Origin: Lachnospiraceae bacterium
GTDB taxonomy: Bacteria; Bacillota; Clostridia; Lachnospirales; Lachnospiraceae
Length of the DNA stretch: 64,000 nt
NCBI GenBank assembly: GCA_900770345.1
Contig: CAAGKF010000191.1
Location: 43,337 to 107,336 of the forward strand
Direction: 5' to 3'
In this document: positions 1 through 7,421 of the stretch, piece by piece
How the letters are laid out: each line of letters starts with the position of its first letter
Numbering within the stretch: position 1 is the first letter of the stretch
Made by a program: the position numbers and the translations under genes
Notes under the pieces: generated by a model
Databases searched by the model: none
Seen by the model: only the letters and a program-made list of their open reading frames with translations
Told to the model about the DNA's origin: nothing

Positions 1-1
1 C

Positions 2-31
2 CGTCCGTCTAAGAAGCATGGCACGGTTTAA
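2..31 (+). CDS. C-terminal tail of an upstream carboxyltransferase (partial)
   Basis: Reading from base 2, the frame gives RPSKKHGTV and then TAA at 29-31. A KxHG-type tail is the usual C-terminus of acyl-CoA carboxyltransferases of the MmdA/PccB (12S) family, and such a gene normally opens an operon of this kind. The downstream OadG-like gene begins 12 bases later. Only nine residues are visible, so the call depends on the tail motif plus context. It could be a chance open frame. Confidence 0.4.
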   Translation, partial: RPSKKHGTV

Positions 32-42
32 AGAGAGGTGAC

Positions 43-861
43 ATGTATATGAGACGATTAATGAAACGTGTGGCAGCAGTCATGCTTGCAGCAGTCTGCC
101 TGATGAGCCTGTCTGCCTGCGCAGGAAGTTCAGATGAAGATGCGGTCGTTTCCGAGATCAGCATGGACGGCACACCTGTGGATGACGCGATGGCACAGTC
201 CATTATCCTGTCAGCGGTCCAGACTTTGGGAATTTCCGATGAGCAGCTGATTGTTCAGAAGAAGCTGGCTGAAGCCCAGGGTGATTTTTCCAGCGCGGAT
301 ATTTATGAGAAGCAGAAGGAAGTGCGCGCTGAGATGGGCGAGATGAGAAGCGTGGATGTGGAAGGTTCTTCTGCTGTCATGCTGGCTGACGGAAGCTATA
401 CCGTTATGATTCCTGTAAATTTCGCAGAAGGAACAAAGCAGTATGTTCTGAATCTGAATATGGCAACTCAGCAGATCAAAGCCGAGTTCACAGATATGTC
501 CGCGGGTGAGAAGGAGGATACCTCCATCGGCGGCCTGCTGAAAACGGCTACCGTGTATTCCGCGATCGGTATCGGAACCGTATTCGCAGTTCTTGTTCTT
601 ATCAGCCTTCTGATTTCCTGCTTTAAGTTTATCCACGAATGGGAGATGGGACAGGCAAAGAAAAACGCACCTGCGCCTGCACCGGCTAAGGCTGCGCCCG
701 CTCCTGTGAAGGCTGCACCGGCCGTGACGGGTCCTGATCTGTCAGACGATGCCGAGCTTGTGGCGGTGATCACGGCAGCGATCGCAGCTTATGAGGGAAC
801 CTCTTCCAACGGACTGGTGGTTCGTTCCATCCGCCGTGTTCAGGGTTCCAGAAGAAGATAA
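43..861 (+). CDS. OadG-like gamma subunit of a sodium-pump decarboxylase, with a lipoprotein-like N-terminal domain
   Basis: This is probably the small membrane subunit that ties the biotin carrier and carboxyltransferase to the OadB pump. The 272-residue product is long for OadG, which is usually 80-130. Residues 1-26 form a signal peptide ending in a lipobox-like LSAC. An extracellular domain of about 140 residues with no recognised fold follows. One transmembrane helix (about 177-197) comes next, then a cytoplasmic Ala/Pro-rich linker and a tail ending SRRR. An ATG at 43 and one at 49 are both possible behind GAGAGG; 43 is used here. It heads the visible part of a co-directional operon with the biotin carrier, beta subunit and carboxyltransferase. 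Confidence 0.7.
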   Translation: MYMRRLMKRVAAVMLAAVCLMSLSACAGSSDEDAVVSEISMDGTPVDDAMAQSIILSAVQTLGISDEQLIVQKKLAEAQGDFSSADIYEKQKEVRAEMGEMRSVDVEGSSAVMLADGSYTVMIPVNFAEGTKQYVLNLNMATQQIKAEFTDMSAGEKEDTSIGGLLKTATVYSAIGIGTVFAVLVLISLLISCFKFIHEWEMGQAKKNAPAPAPAKAAPAPVKAAPAVTGPDLSDDAELVAVITAAIAAYEGTSSNGLVVRSIRRVQGSRRR

Positions 862-922
862 CAGAAGGAAATGCGTTCAGGCAAGGAACGCTAAGTGCTC
901 ATAACGAGGAGGAAATTATATC

Positions 923-1303
923 ATGAAGACATATACAATTACAGTAAATGGAAAAGCATATGCAGTAACCGTAGAAGAAGGCGCGTCAGCAGCATCTGTA
1001 GCCGCTCCCGCAGCAGCACCTGTGGCCGCTCCCGCAGCGGCACCGGCAGCAGCACCCGCACCGGCAGCAGCACCTGCAGGCGCAGCAGGCTCCGTTAACA
1101 TAACCGCTCCGATGCCCGGCAAAGTGGTAGCCGTAAAGGGCTCCGTAGGCCAGGCTGTGAAGAAGGGCGATGTTGTTCTGGTTCTGGAAGCCATGAAGAT
1201 GGAGAATGATATCGTAGCACCTCAGGATGGTACCATTGCCAGCATTAATGTATCCACCGGCGATTCCGTTGAATCCGGCGCGGTATTGGCTACGATGAAC
1301 TAG
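923..1303 (+). CDS. Biotin carboxyl carrier protein of the decarboxylase/transcarboxylase complex
   Basis: The 126-residue protein carries the biotin that shuttles CO2 between the carboxyltransferase and the membrane subunit. Residues 1-20 form the usual short N-terminal strand. A long flexible Ala/Pro linker follows (about 25-57), then a compact biotinyl domain with the attachment motif EAMKMEN near residue 92; the Lys is the biotinylation site. A GAGGAGG-type ribosome site lies 8 bases before the ATG. It resembles the 1.3S subunit of transcarboxylase and the MmdC subunit of methylmalonyl-CoA decarboxylase. The gene sits between the OadG-like and OadB genes. Confidence 0.9.
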   Translation: MKTYTITVNGKAYAVTVEEGASAASVAAPAAAPVAAPAAAPAAAPAPAAAPAGAAGSVNITAPMPGKVVAVKGSVGQAVKKGDVVLVLEAMKMENDIVAPQDGTIASINVSTGDSVESGAVLATMN

Positions 1304-1353
1304 TTGTGAATGTGAATCCATAGGAATATGGAATTCGTTATGGAGGGAACATT

Positions 1354-2499
1354 ATGGATTTTAGCAATTTGATTTCAAACCTGCTGAATCAGATGGCGTT
1401 TTTCCATCTTACGGCAGGCAACTATATTATGATCGGCGTAGCCCTGGTGTTCTTGTACCTTGCTATTAAGAAAGGGTATGAGCCGCTTCTGCTGGTACCG
1501 ATCGCCTTCGGCATGCTCCTGGTGAATATCTATCCGGAGATCATGTTTTCACCGGAGGAGAGCTCCAACGGTACCGGAGGACTTCTGTGGTACTTCTTTA
1601 CTCTGGATGAGTGGAGTATCCTTCCTTCTCTGATCTTCCTGGGCGTCGGAGCGATGACGGATTTCGGTCCGCTGATCGCAAATCCCATCAGCTTTATCAT
1701 GGGCGCCGCAGCACAGATCGGTATTTATTCCGCATACTTTTTCGCGATTCTTCTGGGCTTCTCCGGAAAGGAAGCGGCCGCTATCTCCATCATCGGCGGT
1801 GCGGACGGACCTACATCCCTGTTCCTGTGCAGTAAGCTGGGACAGACACAGATCATGGGACCCATCGCGGTAGCCGCATATTCCTATATGGCACTTGTGC
1901 CGATCATCCAGCCTCCGTTCATGCGCCTCCTTACTACCGACAAGGAGCGCAAGATCAAGATGGAACAGCTGCGTCCCGTTTCCAAGCTGGAGAAGATCTT
2001 ATTCCCGATCATCGTTACGATCGTTGTTTGTCTGATTCTGCCATCCACAGCTCCTCTGGTAGGTATGCTGATGCTGGGCAACCTGTTCCGTGAGAGCGGT
2101 GTTGTAAAGCAGCTGGCAGATACGGCATCCAATGCGCTGATGTATATCGTAGTTATTCTTCTGGGTACTTCCGTAGGTGCAACCACCAGTGCAGAGGCAT
2201 TCCTGAATGTGACTACAATCAAGATCGTTGTTCTGGGTCTTGTTGCATTCTGCTTTGGTACGATTGCAGGTGTTCTGTTCGGCAAGATCCTCTGCAAGCT
2301 GACAGGCGGAAAGATCAATCCGTTAATCGGTTCCGCAGGTGTGTCTGCCGTTCCGATGGCAGCTCGTGTATCCCAGAAGGTTGGTTCCGAGTATGATCCT
2401 ACCAACTTCCTGCTGATGCATGCAATGGGACCAAACGTTGCAGGCGTTATCGGTACAGCCGTTGCGGCCGGTACCTTCATGGCAATCTTTGGTGTATAA
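1354..2499 (+). CDS. oadB: Sodium ion-translocating decarboxylase beta subunit (OadB family)
   Basis: This is the integral membrane subunit that decarboxylates carboxybiotin and exports Na+. The 381-residue product has about ten hydrophobic segments across its length. It carries the family hallmark GGADGPT near residue 150, which contains the conserved Asp of the ion path, and a second conserved block near GSAGVSAVPMAAR. Length fits OadB/MmdB/GcdB (about 370-430). A GGAGGG site precedes the ATG. The substrate of the whole complex (oxaloacetate, methylmalonyl-CoA or another acid) cannot be told from this subunit. Confidence 0.92.
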   Translation: MDFSNLISNLLNQMAFFHLTAGNYIMIGVALVFLYLAIKKGYEPLLLVPIAFGMLLVNIYPEIMFSPEESSNGTGGLLWYFFTLDEWSILPSLIFLGVGAMTDFGPLIANPISFIMGAAAQIGIYSAYFFAILLGFSGKEAAAISIIGGADGPTSLFLCSKLGQTQIMGPIAVAAYSYMALVPIIQPPFMRLLTTDKERKIKMEQLRPVSKLEKILFPIIVTIVVCLILPSTAPLVGMLMLGNLFRESGVVKQLADTASNALMYIVVILLGTSVGATTSAEAFLNVTTIKIVVLGLVAFCFGTIAGVLFGKILCKLTGGKINPLIGSAGVSAVPMAARVSQKVGSEYDPTNFLLMHAMGPNVAGVIGTAVAAGTFMAIFGV

Positions 2500-2573
2500 G
2501 GCAATCATTTAAGAACTGCACCTGTGCGGCTGCCTGAAGCCGTCCGGTGCCTATAACAAGGAGGATTATAACT

Positions 2574-3986
2574 ATGGCAGAGATAGAGAAGAAGCCGGTA
2601 AAGATTGTGGAAACCGTCCTTCGTGACGCCCATCAGTCTTTGCTTGCGACCAGAATGTCTACTGAGCAGATGCTGCCCATTATTGACAAGATGGATAAGG
2701 TTGGCTACCACGCAGTTGAGTGCTGGGGCGGCGCTACATTTGACGCCTGCCTTCGTTTCCTGAAGGAAGATCCCTGGGAGAGACTGAGAAAGCTGAGAGC
2801 CGGCTTTAAGAATACAAAGCTTCAGATGCTGTTCCGCGGACAGAACATCCTGGGCTACAATCATTACGCTGATGATGTAGTAGAGTACTTCGTACAGAAG
2901 TCCATCGCTAATGGTATCGATATTATCCGTATTTTTGACTGCTTGAACGATATCCGCAACCTGGAGACAGCAGTTAAGGCTACTAAAAAAGAGAAGGGCC
3001 ATGCGCAGATCGCTCTGTGCTACACCCTGGGAGATGCGTATACTCTGGATTACTGGAGAGATATTGCCAAAAGAATCGAGGATATGGGCGCAGATTCCCT
3101 GTGTATCAAGGATATGGCAGGTCTGCTGACACCTTACAAGGCTTCTGAGCTGGTAGGTGCTCTGAAGGAAGGTACCTCTCTTCCCATCGATCTGCATACA
3201 CATTACACCTCCGGCGTTGCTTCCATGACCTATCTGAAGGCTGTAGAGGCAGGCTGCGAGATCATTGACTGTGCAATGTCGCCTCTGGCTCTGGGTACCA
3301 GCCAGCCGGCAACTGAGGTTATGGCTGAGACCTTCCGCGGAACTCCTTATGATCCCGGCTTTGATCAGACTCTGCTGGCAGAGATCGCAGATCATTTCCA
3401 GCCGGTTCGTGAGCAGGCTCTTAAGAGCGGTCTGCTGAATCCGAAGGTTCTTGGCGTAAACATCAAGACCTTGCAGTATCAGGTTCCCGGCGGCATGCTG
3501 TCCAACCTGGTAAGCCAGTTAAAGGAAGCCGGACAGGAAGATAAGTATCGTGATGTTCTGGAGGAGATCCCGAGAGTACGTAAGGACTTCGGTGAGCCGC
3601 CTCTGGTAACTCCGTCCTCCCAGATCGTAGGTACGCAGGCTGTACTGAACGTAATCATGGGTGAGCGCTACAAGATGGTTCCGAAGGAATCCAAGAAGAT
3701 CATGCTGGGCGAGTTCGGCCAGACCGTTAAGCCCTTCAATCCTGAGGTTCAGAAGAAGATCATCGGCGATGAGACACCGATCACCTGCCGTCCCGCAGAC
3801 CTGATCCCGCCGCAGCTGCCTCAGTTCGAGAAGGAGTGCGCTCAGTGGAAGCAGCAGGATGAGGATGTGCTGAGCTATGCTCTGTTCCCGGCTGTTGCCA
3901 AGGAGTTCTTCCAGTACCGTGAGGCACAGCAGACCAAGGTAGATGTGGCTGCTGCCGATAAGGAGAGCAAGGCTTATCCGGTGTAA
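2574..3986 (+). CDS. oadA: Biotin-dependent carboxyltransferase subunit (OadA / pyruvate carboxylase B / transcarboxylase 5S type)
   Basis: The enzyme exchanges a carboxyl group between oxaloacetate/pyruvate and biotin. The 470-residue product begins with an HMGL-like TIM barrel whose signature is RDAHQSLLATRM (residues 18-29). Further conserved pieces are FRGQN, the metal site DLHTHYTSG and ADSLCIKDMAG, followed by the C-terminal carboxylase domain (about 300-450). It has no biotinyl domain, because the carrier is the separate gene at 923. The start at 2574 is chosen because AAGGAGG lies 9 bases before it; a longer frame to a GTG at 2547 lacks a site. It is the last gene of the operon and is closed by a terminator. 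Confidence 0.88.
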   Translation: MAEIEKKPVKIVETVLRDAHQSLLATRMSTEQMLPIIDKMDKVGYHAVECWGGATFDACLRFLKEDPWERLRKLRAGFKNTKLQMLFRGQNILGYNHYADDVVEYFVQKSIANGIDIIRIFDCLNDIRNLETAVKATKKEKGHAQIALCYTLGDAYTLDYWRDIAKRIEDMGADSLCIKDMAGLLTPYKASELVGALKEGTSLPIDLHTHYTSGVASMTYLKAVEAGCEIIDCAMSPLALGTSQPATEVMAETFRGTPYDPGFDQTLLAEIADHFQPVREQALKSGLLNPKVLGVNIKTLQYQVPGGMLSNLVSQLKEAGQEDKYRDVLEEIPRVRKDFGEPPLVTPSSQIVGTQAVLNVIMGERYKMVPKESKKIMLGEFGQTVKPFNPEVQKKIIGDETPITCRPADLIPPQLPQFEKECAQWKQQDEDVLSYALFPAVAKEFFQYREAQQTKVDVAAADKESKAYPV

Positions 3987-4012
3987 GGATCTGAAAAAAT
4001 AAGACAGATGAT

Positions 4013-4051
4013 AAATGGCTGGAAGCACAGTTTCTGCTTTCAGCCATTTTT
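4013..4051 (+). terminator. Rho-independent terminator after the decarboxylase operon
   Basis: An inverted repeat pairs AAATGGCTGGAAGCA with TGCTTTCAGCCATT and runs into a T-rich stretch. It lies 26 bases after the carboxyltransferase stop codon and ends the operon. Confidence 0.8.
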
Positions 4052-4147
4052 ATACAGTTATTATTCATTTCTAAATTTTCTTAAATTCATGGCAATGTCT
4101 GATATTATTCACAGTAATCACATTTCAATATACGGGGAGGTAATCTT

Positions 4148-4924
4148 ACGCTTTACGAACGCATTCTTAAAGAAAGTCAAAGACTTCAGAAGATGATTTC
4201 AGATTTAAAGGAGGAGCTTAAGCAATATCCGGAAGGAAAATTAATCTGCTGTCATCATGGTAAATTTTGCAAATGGTATTGCAGCGATGGTCATAGGAAA
4301 ACCTACATTTCTAAAAAGAATCGATCTCTGGCAGAGCAATTAGCTGCCAAAAAGTATAAAACTTCTGTTTTAGAAAATTATATTCAGGAAAAAACAGCAC
4401 TTGATTTTTATTTAAGACATCATTCTCAGAATTATTTAAATTCCTGTAAGCTTCTTGAATCACCGGGATATCAGGAATTATTATCTCCTTATTTTCAACC
4501 CCTTTCTCAACAATTAAATAAGTGGATGAATGAGCCTTATAGGCATAATATGAAATATCAGGAAAATCTGATTCATAAAACAGCTTCGGGTCACTTTGTA
4601 CGATCAAAATCTGAGGCTCTTATTGATTGGTTTCTTTACAGAAATAATGTACCGTTTCGGTATGAAAGTGCTCTGCAGCTTGGGGAAATTGTATTTTTCC
4701 CTGATTTTACGATCCGACATCCAAAAACAGGTGAACAATATTACTGGGAACATCTGGGACGGATGGATGATCCGTTCTATGTGAGAAATTCTTATTCAAA
4801 ACTGCAGACGTATGCATCGTACGGGATTATTCCGACAATTAATTTGATCCTTACCTTTGAAACTGTAAATTCCCCGTTGTGCACAGAGATTGTGGAGAAA
4901 ATTATTGAATATTATTTTTTATAA
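4148..4924 (+). CDS. PD-(D/E)XK nuclease-like protein with an apparent ACG start codon
   Basis: The function is unknown, but the C-terminal half has the outline of a PD-(D/E)XK nuclease fold. Counting from the first ATG (4193), it shows E141 in a helix (SKSE), D171 in FFPDF, and E186 in YYWEHLG. The N-terminal half is rich in charged helices. The reading frame continues upstream of that ATG through LTLYERILKESQRLQK with no stop. GGGGAGG at 4134-4140 is exactly 7 bases ahead of an in-frame ACG at 4148. The true start is therefore probably this ACG (258 residues), perhaps a decayed ATG; starting at 4193 gives 243. The gene is much more AT-rich than its neighbours, which suggests transfer. Confidence 0.6.
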   Translation, partial: TLYERILKESQRLQKMISDLKEELKQYPEGKLICCHHGKFCKWYCSDGHRKTYISKKNRSLAEQLAAKKYKTSVLENYIQEKTALDFYLRHHSQNYLNSCKLLESPGYQELLSPYFQPLSQQLNKWMNEPYRHNMKYQENLIHKTASGHFVRSKSEALIDWFLYRNNVPFRYESALQLGEIVFFPDFTIRHPKTGEQYYWEHLGRMDDPFYVRNSYSKLQTYASYGIIPTINLILTFETVNSPLCTEIVEKIIEYYFL

Positions 4925-5035
4925 TCGGACTTAGAGAAAAGAAAAGTATCTATAGAAATTTTTTGAAATAAAAAATTCTAATTTCTTGTATTGGCATAGA
5001 TAGATTTTCTTTAAAAGTATATATACAGAAAAAAA

Positions 5036-5090
5036 CACCGACGAGACCGCGTTTTTTTCTCTTTTCTGCGGTCTTATCAGTGCCTTTTTA
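5036..5090. terminator. Bidirectional terminator between the nuclease-like gene and the subtilase
   Basis: CACCGACGAGACCGC (5036-5050) pairs with GCGGTCTTATCAGTG (5068-5082), 13 of 15 positions counting one G-T pair. T-runs follow on the plus strand and A-runs precede, so it can end transcription from both convergent genes. The rest of 4925-5137 is AT-rich with no gene. Confidence 0.75.
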
Positions 5091-5137
5091 CATATTGACC
5101 TAAAGTTCTGTTAAGTGCAAATTTTTCAAATAGAAAG

Positions 5138-6337
5138 TTATCGTCCCCAATTCATCGCCGCCGACACATCCAGCATGCCGCCGGAGAGAACTTTTCCTTT
5201 CAGCGGCGCCAGTTTGTGGGCGGAGGAAATAATGGCGTTTTTGACATCTGCCAGGCTGAGCTCCGGCCTTGCGCTGTAGATCAGGGCGGCGGCTCCTGTG
5301 ACCATGGGCGCTGCCATGGAGGTGCCGCTCATGAAGGTGTAGGAGTTCTCCGGCATGGTACTCAGAATGTAGGTACCGGGGGCGGCGATATCCACGCTGC
5401 CGATACCGAAATTGGAGCTTTCGTCCAGTTTTCCGTTGAACAGCAGATTTCCTACGGTGATGATGTTGTCATAGGAGAAGCTGGCGGGATATACGGGGTG
5501 TTTGTCGATATCGTAGCCGATCTCATACCGGTTGCCGTTTCCGGCGGCAACCACAAAGAGCATGGAAGAGTTCTGGAACAGAGAGGCAAATTCTTCCGTA
5601 TAGGCGCCGGAACCCAGGCTGAGGTTGCAGATCTGAGCGCCGTTTGCCTCGGCATAGCGGATAGCAGCGATGACCGATTCCGGTGATCCCATTCCCTCTT
5701 CACCGCCAAGAGCCTTTAATACCATGATTTTTGTATAATTCCCGTCTGCAATACCGGTGATGCCGGTGCCGTTCCAGGCGGCGGCGATGGTTCCTGCGCC
5801 GTGGGTCCCGTGGACATCTTCATCTCCCACATAGACCTGGTTGGTGTTATTCAGGAAATTCCAGCCATTCACATCATCAATATAACCGTTTCCGTCGTTG
5901 TCAATCCCGTCACCCGGAATCTCCTCCTCATTGACCCAGATGGAACCGGCCAGCTCTTCATGGGAAATGTCAACGCCCGTATCGATCAGGGCGACGGTCA
6001 CTGTGCGCTTTTCGGGCGCTTCTTCGTAAATCTTCCAGGCATCGTTGATATTGATATCAATTCCGGCTGCGGCGTCGGTGGATATGGAGTCGTAATTGCT
6101 GGGGCCCAGAGGGGGAAGAGCAATGGCGTCGATTCCATTTTCTCCCCGGTGCAGATACATCTCATTCAGGGCCTTGATATTTAAACGACGCTCCGTCCTG
6201 CGCAGGCGTCCGTCATTGTGGAGCGCCCACTGGTATTCCGTGTAGCTTTCTTCGGATGCCTGAGCTGTGAAGCAGGGAGTGAAGGTCATGACAGTTGTAA
6301 CTGCCAGAGACAGAGCAGCTGCTGTGAATTTTTTCAT
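5138..6337 (-). CDS. Secreted subtilisin-family (S8) serine protease
   Basis: This is an exported endopeptidase. The 399-residue product starts with a signal peptide (about 1-27, ending near AQA). A region of about 80 residues with no recognised match precedes the catalytic domain. The catalytic triad is visible as Asp in ALIDTGVDISHEEL, His in DVHGTHGAGTIAA, and Ser in SGTSMAAPMVTGAA; the oxyanion Asn is in VVAAGNGN. The region EIPGDGIDNDGNGYIDDVNG looks like a calcium-binding insertion typical of Firmicute subtilases. There is no C-terminal anchor. AAGGAG lies 10 bases before the ATG. It is monocistronic, with its own promoter and the bidirectional terminator downstream. Confidence 0.93.
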   Translation of the reverse strand: MKKFTAAALSLAVTTVMTFTPCFTAQASEESYTEYQWALHNDGRLRRTERRLNIKALNEMYLHRGENGIDAIALPPLGPSNYDSISTDAAAGIDININDAWKIYEEAPEKRTVTVALIDTGVDISHEELAGSIWVNEEEIPGDGIDNDGNGYIDDVNGWNFLNNTNQVYVGDEDVHGTHGAGTIAAAWNGTGITGIADGNYTKIMVLKALGGEEGMGSPESVIAAIRYAEANGAQICNLSLGSGAYTEEFASLFQNSSMLFVVAAGNGNRYEIGYDIDKHPVYPASFSYDNIITVGNLLFNGKLDESSNFGIGSVDIAAPGTYILSTMPENSYTFMSGTSMAAPMVTGAAALIYSARPELSLADVKNAIISSAHKLAPLKGKVLSGGMLDVSAAMNWGR

Positions 6338-6355
6338 AAAATAAAAATCTCCTTA

Positions 6356-6378
6356 TTGTAATCATGTTTGTAATCATG
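6356..6378 (-). repeat. 12-bp tandem repeat in the leader of the subtilase gene
   Basis: On the minus strand CATGATTACAA occurs twice with a 12-base period, ending just before the TAAGGAG ribosome site of the protease gene. It may be an operator or leader element; its function is unknown. Confidence 0.5.
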
Positions 6379-6422
6379 CATGTGGTATCCGGAAGAAGAT
6401 TTTTCAGCTCCGGTATTGTACC

Positions 6423-6431
6423 AGTATAGCA
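6423..6431 (-). promoter_or_regulatory. Extended -10 promoter for the subtilase gene
   Basis: The minus strand reads TGCTATACT, an extended -10 element about 90 bases before the protease ATG. No good -35 was found. Confidence 0.4.
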
Positions 6432-6518
6432 TAAAAGCCGTGAGGAATATTTGAAGATTTTATGAAAAAATACAGTCGGATATTCGTCATTTTCTTAAAT
6501 GGCGGAGCTTATTTGAGA

Positions 6519-7241
6519 TTAATAGGTTCTGTAATTTACGCAGGACTCAATAAAAGCGATCAGCTGGTTCATTCCGAACACGGGAACACCGCTGAGCTCC
6601 TGGATCATTCTGCCGTAGGGAGCCAGATTCTGGCATTCCAGAACAATGGCGCCGGTGTCGGGATATTCCTTCATATGGCGCTCCGTCATTTCGCGGATGC
6701 AGGTTTCGATGTCGGAAAAATCACCCTCCGGCTGGTCTTTTAAAAGAAGGCTGTTAAAGGGAGAATCATCCGGCAGATCGCTGACACAGATATTAAAATC
6801 CCTGGAGGACCAGCCGGCTTTGTTGAACAGGAATTCTGTCATCAGTTCCCGGCGCTGGGTAAAGATGCCGATCTTTTTGCGGCGTCCGATCATTGGGGCG
6901 ATCATGGGGATCAGAGACAGGGTGGTAGTGAAGACGGGGATGTTTACCGCCTCAGACAGCTCCTGCTGAAAACCGGCCAGAAAGCCGCAGGAGGTAGTAA
7001 TGGCCCTGCAGCCTTCCTCTTCAAGCTCTTTGGCGGCTTTGATAAAGGCATTTAAAAGGATCTGGTCTGCGCCGCGGATCATGGAACCGCCGGTGAAGAC
7101 ATTTTTCACGACCTTGTAGCAGACGGGAAAGTCAAAGGTCCTGGCGTTGCCGATGTCGCCCTGGATTCTGGGAAATACGGTATTCAGCATGAGAATTCCG
7201 ATGTCCTGTCCGTAATGTGTATATCCGCCTTTTGTATTCAT
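6519..7241 (-). CDS. Aspartate/glutamate/hydantoin racemase-superfamily protein
   Basis: Likely a cofactor-independent racemase or related lyase (AroM/hydantoin racemase/maleate isomerase fold). The 240-residue product has the paired catalytic cysteines expected of the superfamily: TTSCGFLAG near residue 82 and VLECQNLAP near residue 202. The substrate is unknown. AAGGAGG precedes the ATG. It lies downstream of the PucR-type regulator on the same strand but about 180 bases away with its own promoter-like sequence. A link to the facing dehydrogenase/aminotransferase genes is plausible. Confidence 0.75.
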   Translation of the reverse strand: MNTKGGYTHYGQDIGILMLNTVFPRIQGDIGNARTFDFPVCYKVVKNVFTGGSMIRGADQILLNAFIKAAKELEEEGCRAITTSCGFLAGFQQELSEAVNIPVFTTTLSLIPMIAPMIGRRKKIGIFTQRRELMTEFLFNKAGWSSRDFNICVSDLPDDSPFNSLLLKDQPEGDFSDIETCIREMTERHMKEYPDTGAIVLECQNLAPYGRMIQELSGVPVFGMNQLIAFIESCVNYRTY

Positions 7242-7293
7242 GAAAACTCCTCCTTTTTGCCGTCTGGAATTGCCCGAAGGCCCCGGACACTTT

Positions 7294-7328
7294 TTATAAA
7301 CTGTTCAGAGCGTCCTGAACTGTTATAA
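7294..7328. promoter_or_regulatory. Inverted repeat in the leader of the racemase-like gene
   Basis: GTTCAG (7303-7308) and CTGAAC (7315-7320) form an inverted repeat, flanked by TTATAA on each side (7294-7299, 7323-7328). It lies between the candidate promoter and the gene and could be a PucR-type operator; this is inference. Confidence 0.35.
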
Positions 7329-7357
7329 AAATAGCACGGAAAAAGCCGGAAAGTCAA
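7329..7357 (-). promoter_or_regulatory. Promoter for the racemase-like gene
   Basis: On the minus strand TTGACT (7357-7352) is followed after 17 bases by CTATTT (7334-7329). The stretch ATTGACTTTCCG is identical to that of the promoter of the neighbouring PucR gene, which suggests shared origin or control. Confidence 0.5.
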
Positions 7358-7421
7358 TTTCTTTGAACAGGGAGGGCGAAGTAGTAACAAAGTGTAGAAA
7401 AGGGCTGTACAAAATGTCTAT

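Noticed and set aside
4008..4196. A 62-codon frame upstream of the nuclease-like gene
   Set aside because: It begins inside the terminator of the decarboxylase operon and is out of frame with the better protein-like extension of the downstream gene.
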